NCBI RefSeq assembly: GCF_011758655.1
Contig: NZ_JAAMPA010000001.1
Location: 2,666,001-2,730,000, forward strand
Origin: Modestobacter marinus
Lineage (GTDB): Bacteria; Actinomycetota; Actinomycetes; Mycobacteriales; Geodermatophilaceae
DNA: 64,000 bases
Direction: 5' to 3'
Position numbers and translations under genes: made by a program. The notes beneath the pieces are model-generated. The model ran no database searches, was not told where the DNA came from, and saw only the letters and a list, made by a program, of their open reading frames with translations. Position 1 is the stretch's first letter. Every line of letters begins with the position of its first letter. Below are positions 58,978 to 64,000 of this stretch, piece by piece.

Positions 58978-59982
58978 GTGTCCGGCGCACTGTTCGACGA
59001 CCGACCGGGCAGCGAGGGCCCCGAGGACGACGTCGTACCGGCCGGTGACCGAGGTCGCCGGTCCGGTCGGCGTCGCCCCGGCGGCGGCAGTGGCCGGCGC
59101 AGTCCCGACTCGTCCGCTCCGATCGAGTCGGGCGGGCGCCGGGAACGGGCCGGTCGCGGCTCGGGGCCCCAGTGGAGTCGCCGCCCGGCCGACCCGGCGG
59201 CGTCCGGGGACCAGGCCGACGACGACGCGGCCGAGATGGAGGACCCGGAGGCGGCCGCCCGGGCGATCTGTCTGCGGGCGCTGACCGGCACGGCCAAGAC
59301 CCGCAAGCAGCTGGCCGACCTGCTGGCCAAGAAGGACGTGCCCGACGACGCGGCGGCCGCGGTGCTCGACCGCTTCACCGAGGTCGGGCTCATCGACGAC
59401 GCCGCCTTCGCGGCCGCCTGGGTCTCGACCCGGCAGTCCGGTCGCGGGCTGGCCCGGCGGGCGCTCACCGCCGAGCTGCGGGCCAAGGGGGTCGACGGTG
59501 AGGTGGCCGCGGCAGCGGTCGCGGAGGTCGACCCGCAGGACGAGTGGGACTCCGCCCGGCGGCTGGTCGAGCGGAAGCTCCCGTCGATGCGCCGGCTCGA
59601 CCGGGTCACCGCGGAGCGGCGTCTGATCGGCATGCTCGCCCGCAAGGGCTACGGCGGGGGCCTGGCCGGCTACGTGGTCCGCGAGGCGCTCGACGGTCGA
59701 GACGCGGACGAGCTCGCCGACAGCCCGCCAGGGGACGTGACCGCAGGGCCTGCCGGGTCGGGAGACCAGTCCGGGCTCGTCGAGCCGTCCGGCGATCCGG
59801 ACCCGGACCTCGTCGCACCGGTCCCGTGGTCTCGCGAGCGCTCGGCGGCCCGTGCTGCTCGCGCTCGTGCCGCCGCTGACGAGGCGGCGGACACGGGCGG
59901 CGAGGTGGGGGAGGGGGTCGCCCGGCCCATCGGCCGATTGCGGCCACCCCCGGGCTCCCTGCCGGTCGACGACCTGCCCTGA
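58978..59982 (+). CDS. recX: Regulatory protein RecX, with long N- and C-terminal extensions
   Basis: RecX binds and limits RecA filaments. The RecX core is residues 90-245: AARAICLRALTGTAKTRKQLADLLAKKDVPDDAAAAVLDRFTEVGLIDDAAFAAAWVSTRQ, GLARRALTAELRAKGV and RRLIGMLARKGYGGGLA. The first 85 residues are Arg/Gly/Ser-rich and disordered, the last 85 Ala/Asp/Pro-rich, making 334 residues against 150-250 in most members. GTG 58978, eight bases after recA; a shorter start inside the extension cannot be excluded. Confidence 0.9.
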   Translation: MSGALFDDRPGSEGPEDDVVPAGDRGRRSGRRRPGGGSGRRSPDSSAPIESGGRRERAGRGSGPQWSRRPADPAASGDQADDDAAEMEDPEAAARAICLRALTGTAKTRKQLADLLAKKDVPDDAAAAVLDRFTEVGLIDDAAFAAAWVSTRQSGRGLARRALTAELRAKGVDGEVAAAAVAEVDPQDEWDSARRLVERKLPSMRRLDRVTAERRLIGMLARKGYGGGLAGYVVREALDGRDADELADSPPGDVTAGPAGSGDQSGLVEPSGDPDPDLVAPVPWSRERSAARAARARAAADEAADTGGEVGEGVARPIGRLRPPPGSLPVDDLP

Positions 59983-60049
59983 GGAGCCGGGCCGGGCGAG
60001 GCCGTCCACCCGCCCGCGCGTCGGCCATCCGCCCGCGCGCCGGAGATGC

Positions 60050-60085
60050 GAACAGCCGATGCGAGGAGCCTTGCATCGGCTGTTC
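60050..60085 (+). terminator. Terminator-like hairpin after recX
   Basis: GAACAGCCGATGC (60050-60062) and GCATCGGCTGTTC (60073-60085) form a perfect 13-bp stem with a 10-base loop 68 bases after the recX stop. Confidence 0.75.
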
Positions 60086-60120
60086 TGCGTTCGGGCGCCA
60101 CGGTCGGGAGCGCGCGACCA

Positions 60121-60330
60121 CGGTCGTGCGCCGGGTGACGGCCCCGCACCGGGTCTCGGTCCCGTCCGCCGGGTCACCGTCCCGTCGGCCGGGTCACGGT
60201 CCCGTCGGCCGGGTCACGGTCTCGTCGGCCGGGTCACCGTCCCGTCGGCCGGGTCACGGTCCCGTCGGCCGGGTCACGGTCCCGTCGGCCGGGTCACGGT
60301 CCCGCGCGCCGGGTGACGGTCGTGCGCGCA
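60121..60330. repeat. 20-bp tandem repeat, about ten units
   Basis: In exact 20-base register from 60121, with consensus CCCGTCGGCCGGGTCACGGT. Six units (60181-60300) are near-identical, differing at single positions (ACCGT or ACGGT, CTC or CCC); the two flanking units each side are degenerate. The array fills the gap between recX and the minus-strand gene ending at 60386. No spacer pattern, so it is not CRISPR. The rest of this 400-base gap holds only the recX hairpin. Confidence 0.88.
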
Positions 60331-60385
60331 GGCGGCATCCCGGGCGGCGGTGGGTGGTCCGGCGATCAGGGGGCGGCGCGGCCGG

Positions 60386-60769
60386 TCAGCGGTCCAGCCA
60401 GGCGGTCACGTCGACGGCGACGCCACCCTCGGCCTCCTCGTCCGGCACCAGCCACCGCCGGCTGCGCTCCTGGCCGGCGCCCAGCCACAGCTGGATGGAG
60501 GTGTCGAACTGAGACATGGCGATCTCCTTCGGGCTGGCCGAGGAGCTGACCGGGCCGAGGAAGGTCACGTCGGCCTCCTGGCCGTCGGGGTAGAGCAGCA
60601 CCACGCGGCAGCGGGAGCGACGGTGCCGGGCCGGCGGGACGGCCTCCCGGACGATGGCCGAGTGCGCCCCGGCCGCGGCGGCGAAACCGGCCGCACTGGC
60701 CCGGAGCTTGCTGACGAAGATCTGGGTCGTCGTGGCCAGGTCGTCGTCCTCCTCGAGGTCCCGGTTCAT
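60386..60769 (-). CDS. Uncharacterised protein, 127 residues
   Basis: I do not recognise a family. The protein starts MNRDLEEDDDLATTTQIFV, has an Ala-rich segment SAAGFAAAAGAHSAIVREAVP and a second half RCRVVLLYPDGQEADVTFLGPVSSSASPKEIAMSQFD...LWLGAGQERSRRWLVPDEEAEGGVAVDVTAWLDR that looks like a compact beta-rich domain. Codon GC3 is as high as in its neighbours. The ATG 60769 lacks a clear SD; a GTG at 60805 (VTSTAAATAP) is another start. No signal peptide or membrane helix is seen. Confidence 0.65.
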   Translation of the reverse strand: MNRDLEEDDDLATTTQIFVSKLRASAAGFAAAAGAHSAIVREAVPPARHRRSRCRVVLLYPDGQEADVTFLGPVSSSASPKEIAMSQFDTSIQLWLGAGQERSRRWLVPDEEAEGGVAVDVTAWLDR

Positions 60770-60945
60770 GTGGCGCGGGGCGGTGGCGGCGGCGGTGGAG
60801 GTCACACCCCTGATCTCGGCAGCCGCTGCACGCAGCGGCACCGGCTGAAAGTGCCAAGTCACCCGGCCGGCTCCGGTAGACCGCCCACCCCGCGGCGGGA
60901 CGACCGGGCAGGGCGGCCGGGCGACCTGGACACCCGACGGGTCGC

Positions 60946-61359
60946 TCAGCCCTGGTACGCCCGCCGCCCGGCCTCGGCGACCTGGTGGTCCTCGTCCACC
61001 GTCCCGGCACTGACCCCGACCCCGCCGGCGACTGCGCCGTCCGAGCCGGTGAGCAGCACCCCGCCACCGAAGACGACCAGCCGGCCCCCCGTGGTGGACT
61101 CGATGCCGTAGAGCGGCTGCCCGGGCTGCACCAGCGGGGCGAGGTCCCGGGTGTCGGCCTGGAAGTACACGGCGCTGAGGGCCTTCTTCTGCGAGATGTC
61201 GACCCCGACGAGCTTGGTGCCGTCCATGGACGCGAAGGCCACCAGGTTGCCGCCGTCGTCGACCACGGCGATGTTCATCGGCTGCCCGACGGACACCGCC
61301 TCGGCCTTGCACGCGGCGATGATCGTGTCGGCCTGCTCGAGGGTGATCTGCCTGCTCAT
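60946..61359 (-). CDS. GlcG/HbpS family protein (haem-binding protein-like)
   Basis: 137 residues, the whole GlcG/HbpS (DUF336) domain: ITLEQADTIIAACKAEAVSVGQPMNIAVVDDGGNLVAFASMDGTKLVGVDISQKKALSAVYF, GIESTTGGRLVVFGGGVLLT and AGGVGVSAGTVDEDHQVAEAG. Streptomyces HbpS binds haem and senses redox outside the cell, while GlcG/PduO-type homologues occur with metabolic clusters. No signal peptide is present here. ATG 61359 has the SD GGAGGCACC. Neighbours do not identify its role. Confidence 0.88.
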   Translation of the reverse strand: MSRQITLEQADTIIAACKAEAVSVGQPMNIAVVDDGGNLVAFASMDGTKLVGVDISQKKALSAVYFQADTRDLAPLVQPGQPLYGIESTTGGRLVVFGGGVLLTGSDGAVAGGVGVSAGTVDEDHQVAEAGRRAYQG

Positions 61360-61448
61360 GGTGCCTCCGTTGCGGGTCGTTGCCCTGCGGTGCAGGGCTG
61401 GGTGGCAGTGCGGGTGTCAGCGCGTGGGGGATCGGCGAGGGTGGACCG

Positions 61449-61781
61449 TCAGAGCACCGGGATCGGGACCTCCGCCGGCGCACCCAGCAGGGCCTCGCTC
61501 TCCTCGTCGAGCCCGACCAGGCTCAGGGACGCCACGGCCACGTCCAGGGAGGTGCAGTACTCGGTGACGGAGCGGCGGTTCACCGGGATGACGGGGGAGG
61601 CGCGAGCCACGACACGGCGGCCGACGGTGCAGGTGGAGTCCGTCGCGGCGCCGTCGTCGCCGATCGTCGCGACCTCCAGCTCGATGCCCTCGGACCAGGC
61701 GATCTGCTCGCCCAGGTCGGAGGCCGTCCGGTCACCGGTGCAGACGTCGAGGAGCCCGGTGCTCCATGGGCGCTGTGCCAT
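61449..61781 (-). CDS. Uncharacterised protein, 110 residues
   Basis: Unknown family. ATG 61781 follows a good SD (GAGGAG at 61786-61791, minus strand), which supports that the gene is real. The sequence MAQRPWSTGLLDVCTGDRTA begins with a W/C-containing motif, and two more cysteines occur in STCTVGRR and VTEYCTSLDV; the middle is beta-rich and acidic. No membrane helix. It precedes the GlcG/HbpS-like gene by 89 bases on the same strand and may be co-transcribed with it. Confidence 0.65.
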   Translation of the reverse strand: MAQRPWSTGLLDVCTGDRTASDLGEQIAWSEGIELEVATIGDDGAATDSTCTVGRRVVARASPVIPVNRRSVTEYCTSLDVAVASLSLVGLDEESEALLGAPAEVPIPVL

Positions 61782-61984
61782 GCGACTCCTCGTCGAGTCC
61801 GCGGGAGGAGCGTGGCATCGCGCCGTCCACCCGTCCGATGCGACGACCAGGGCCGGTGCTGCTCCGGGCGCCGCCGCCCGACCCTACGGGCGCCGGCCAC
61901 CTCCCGCACCCTCCTCCGCCCACCGTGCAGCCGCCGTGGGGCGGGACCGGGCGCCCGCGGCGGGCTGTGACGAGGTGCCCTCAT

Positions 61985-62028
61985 GCACCGGGCCCCGGCG
62001 TCCAGGGGCGGACGCCGGGGCCGGGTGC
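61985..62028. terminator. Terminator of the glutamate importer operon
   Basis: A 19-bp stem with a single mismatch (61985-62003 with 62010-62028, core CCCCGGCGTCC/GGACGCCGGGG, loop AGGGGC) lies 33 bases beyond the gluD stop, in the direction of gluD transcription. The rest of the 280-base gap (61782-61984) holds no recognised feature beyond the SD of the 110-residue gene. Confidence 0.75.
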
Positions 62029-62060
62029 GGACCACGCGGGTCCGGGTCGTGCTGCCTCGC

Positions 62061-62942
62061 TCAGGGGGCGCCGGCTCCGGCACCCATCTGGTCGGCGGGC
62101 GCGGCGGTCACCGCCTTGCGGCCGGCGCGGTTGGTGCGGCGCTCGGTGTACCGGGCCACCATGGAGAGCACCACGTTGATCAGGATGTAGATCAACCCGG
62201 CCGCCGCGTAGAGCTGGAAGCTGTACCGGTCGCCGAACTGGAAGTTGAAGAACTCCACGAGCCCACGCGCCTGCCGGAGCAGTTCCAGGTAGCTGATGAT
62301 GAAGCCCAGCGACGTGTCCTTGAGCAGGACGACCAGCTGCGCGACCAGCACCGGCAGCATCCGCCGGGTCGCCTGGGGCAACAGGATCAGCGTCATGACC
62401 TGCGACTTGCGCAGCCCCAGGCCGAACCCCGCCTCACGCTGGCCCTTGTCGATGGACAGGATTCCGGCCCGGAAGATCTCGGCCAGCACGGCCATGTTGT
62501 AGAGGACGAGCCCGCCGGTCAGCGCGGTGAACGTGCTCAGCCGGACGCCGTACTTCGGGAGGACGAAGTACAGCGCGAAGATCACCACCAGCAGCGGGAT
62601 CGCCCGGAAGAACTCGATGACCGTGGAGACCGGGACGCGGATCCAGCGGTGGTCGGACAGCCGCCCCACCGCGAGCAGCAGGCCCAGCAGGGTCGCGAAC
62701 ACCATGGCGACGACGGCGACCTGCAGGGTGCGCAGCAGGGCGCGGCCCAGTGCCTGCGGGACCCCGCTGGCGGGGTCGAACAGGATCGCCCAGCGCTCGG
62801 GCTCCAGCTGGCCGTTCCCGCCCAGCCGCAGCAGCACGAAGCCGATGACGGCGAGCACGAGCACGGCGCCGATCGCGGTGCCGACCCGGGCGCGGGCGCG
62901 GGCGCGGGGCCCCTGGACGTCGAAGAGCACCGGTGTCGTCAT
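62061..62942 (-). CDS. gluD: Glutamate-type ABC transporter permease (GluD-like)
   Basis: 293 residues of the HisM/GlnP polar amino acid permease family, with an extra N-terminal helix (VGTAIGAVLVLAVIGFVLLRL) and a periplasmic loop before the five core helices. The EAA-type loop is REAGFGLGLRKSQVMTLILLPQATRRMLP. The C-terminal tail is Ala/Gly-rich. ATG 62942 overlaps the gluC stop (ATGA). It pairs with GluC and a GluB-type binding protein; the ATPase gluA should lie beyond the window. Confidence 0.9.
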   Translation of the reverse strand: MTTPVLFDVQGPRARARARVGTAIGAVLVLAVIGFVLLRLGGNGQLEPERWAILFDPASGVPQALGRALLRTLQVAVVAMVFATLLGLLLAVGRLSDHRWIRVPVSTVIEFFRAIPLLVVIFALYFVLPKYGVRLSTFTALTGGLVLYNMAVLAEIFRAGILSIDKGQREAGFGLGLRKSQVMTLILLPQATRRMLPVLVAQLVVLLKDTSLGFIISYLELLRQARGLVEFFNFQFGDRYSFQLYAAAGLIYILINVVLSMVARYTERRTNRAGRKAVTAAPADQMGAGAGAP

Positions 62943-63589
62943 CGGAGGATCGCCACCCGTCGTTCGATGCGGTGCACGGCCAGCGCCGACGGCAGCGTGA
63001 TCAGCATGTAGCCCACGACGACCCCGATGAGGATGGCCGTGAGGTCACCGGCGCTGGCGTTGACCAGCCGGGGGAGCAGGGAGCTCAGCTCGCTGACCGA
63101 GAAGCCGGCCGCGATCGAGGTGTTCTTCACCATCGCGATCAGCACGTTGCCCAGCGGCGGGACGACGGTGCGGAACGCCTGGGGCAGGACCACCTGGCTC
63201 AGCGACTGACCGAAGGTCAGGCCCAGGGCGCGAGCCGCCTCGGCCTGGCCGGGTGACACGGAGTTGATCCCCGAACGCAGCGCCTCGCAGACGAAGGCCG
63301 CGGTGTAGAGCCCGACCGACAGCACCGCCCCCGGGAAGAAGTCGATCACGAAGTCGATCTGCGGCAGCCCGAAGATCATGAAGAAGAAGACCACCGTGAG
63401 CGGGGTGTTGCGGAACGTCTCCACGTAGAAGGTGGCCAGCCCGCGCAGTGGCGGGATCGGGCTCACCCGCATCGCGGCCAGGATCGTGCCGAGCACCAGT
63501 GCCACCAGGCAGGCGAGCAGGGACAGGCTCAGCGTCGTGAGGAAGGCGTCCCAGAACAGGTCGAAGTTGTCGATCAGGAACTGCACCAC
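62939..63589 (-). CDS. gluC: Glutamate-type ABC transporter permease (GluC-like)
   Basis: 216 residues with five transmembrane helices. LARGLGLTFG-type EAA loop: QAEAARALGLTFGQSLSQVVLPQAFRTVVPPLGNVLIAMVKNTS. GTG 63589 has a very good SD (GAGGAGGC on the minus strand). It is separated from the gluB stop by a large hairpin (63611-63658) and overlaps gluD by four bases. Confidence 0.9.
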   Translation of the reverse strand: MVQFLIDNFDLFWDAFLTTLSLSLLACLVALVLGTILAAMRVSPIPPLRGLATFYVETFRNTPLTVVFFFMIFGLPQIDFVIDFFPGAVLSVGLYTAAFVCEALRSGINSVSPGQAEAARALGLTFGQSLSQVVLPQAFRTVVPPLGNVLIAMVKNTSIAAGFSVSELSSLLPRLVNASAGDLTAILIGVVVGYMLITLPSALAVHRIERRVAILR

Positions 63590-63610
63590 GCCTCCTCTCA
63601 GGGCGAGCGG

Positions 63611-63658
63611 CGGCGAGGTGCCGGCGAGCGGGGTCGACCCGCCGCCGGCACCTCGCCG
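63611..63658 (-). other. Intercistronic stem-loop between gluB and gluC
   Basis: A perfect 16-bp stem (63611-63626 with 63643-63658; arm CGGCGAGGTGCCGGCG) encloses a second 5-bp hairpin. It lies 12 bases after the gluB stop. Such structures commonly stabilise the binding-protein mRNA and attenuate the permease genes. Confidence 0.7.
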
Positions 63659-63670
63659 GGATCAGCAGGG

Positions 63671-64000
63671 TCAGTAACGGTCGACCGAGGGCGGCTCGGG
63701 GGCGTCCGTGCCGGTGATGGCGCCGGCGGTGCGGTCCCAGGCCTCGGCCCAGGAGCCGTCCTCGAAGGACGCCTCGAGGGTGTCGTTGATGAAGCTGCGG
63801 AACTCGTCGTCGCCCTTGGTGATGCCGATGCCGTAGGGCTCCTCGGTGAACGGGTTGCCCACCAGCTCGAACTCCTCCGGGGCGCCGGCGACCAGGCCGG
63901 TCAGGATGACGTTGTCGGTGGTGACCGCGTCGACCTGGCCGTTGCGCAGCGCGTCGGCGCACTTGGAGTAGACGTCGAACAGCGTCAGCGTCGCCTCGGG
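63671..64000 (-). CDS. gluB: Glutamate-type ABC transporter substrate-binding protein, C-terminal part
   Basis: The last 109 residues of a family-3 solute-binding protein; the 5' part is beyond the right edge. VTTDNVILTGLVAGAPEEFELVGNPFTEEPYGIGITKGDDEFRSFINDTLE shows the second-lobe ligand-binding Asp (after VDAVTTD) and the GIG(I)-x-KGDxE element typical of GluB/GlnH proteins. No stop or frameshift is seen in the visible part. The order gluB-gluC-gluD with an ATPase upstream is standard for gluABCD. Confidence 0.88.
   Translation of the reverse strand, partial: PEATLTLFDVYSKCADALRNGQVDAVTTDNVILTGLVAGAPEEFELVGNPFTEEPYGIGITKGDDEFRSFINDTLEASFEDGSWAEAWDRTAGAITGTDAPEPPSVDRY

Noticed and set aside
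60121..60330. CRISPR-like appearance of the 20-bp repeats
   Set aside because: Units are contiguous without variable spacers, and no cas genes are present.

Overview
The window is a very GC-rich chromosomal segment of an actinobacterium. GTG starts are frequent, the rRNA promoters and boxA sequences are actinobacterial in style, and gene order follows the ribF-rpsO-pnp-M16 peptidase-dapB-thyX/thyA/dfrA-dapA-rnj-ftsK-pgsA-clgR-pspA-recA-recX backbone known from Mycobacterium tuberculosis (roughly Rv2786c to Rv2736c). Protein content (DUF4097 plus HicB-like pair, CHRD protein plus class F sortase, DUF3046 before recA, Nei2 beside Lhr) suggests a member of Geodermatophilaceae such as Blastococcus, Modestobacter or Geodermatophilus. 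The genus is an inference that the 16S gene could settle. I see no prophage, transposase, CRISPR array or tRNA gene.

Layout: 1-8.3 kb holds the end of a monooxygenase-like gene, ilvE, ribF, rpsO, pnp, an M16 peptidase, a VanZ-like protein and dapB. 8.4-14.2 kb is a complete rrn operon (tandem promoters, boxA, 16S, spacer without tRNA, 23S, boxA in the spacer, 5S, strong terminator). 14.3-19.1 kb is an accessory stretch: a degenerate 65-bp repeat array running into a DUF2461 gene, an acetyltransferase, a remnant of an S66 peptidase, a YcaQ-like protein, and a DUF4097/ribbon-helix-helix pair. 19.2-24.1 kb is thyX-thyA-dfrA-dapA-rnj. 24.2-26.9 kb is a minus-strand ECF sigma/anti-sigma unit followed by a CHRD surface protein and a sortase; the two units share a promoter motif. 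26.9-34.9 kb has an S9 peptidase, ftsK, rimO, pgsA, cinA and clgR.

35-43.7 kb carries a TetR regulator, a DUF4032 protein, a trehalose-type ABC importer (LpqY/SugA/SugB/SugC-like) and pgi; this block separates clgR from pspA, which are adjacent in mycobacteria. 44-52.3 kb has pspA, two tandem Nei2-like DNA glycosylases, a monooxygenase-fold membrane protein and the Lhr helicase. 52.4-57.7 kb holds a methyltransferase, a KTSC protein, an acyl-CoA dehydrogenase, an MFS transporter, a possible 37-residue membrane protein, DUF3046, and a divergent NmrA/HxlR pair. 57.8-60.1 kb is the LexA-controlled recA-recX unit. The end has a 20-bp tandem repeat, two uncharacterised small proteins, a HbpS/GlcG-like protein and a glutamate-type ABC importer (gluD, gluC, partial gluB) on the minus strand.

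The window is mostly housekeeping: nucleotide and lysine/folate metabolism, RNA turnover, chromosome segregation and DNA repair. The most noteworthy non-routine signals are the self-contained ECF-sigma/sortase regulon, the recent Nei2 duplication with an altered H2TH loop in one copy, the repeat array derived from a gene's own 3' end, the helically phased ATGAC repeats near the RHH gene, and the structured leaders of rpsO and pnp.
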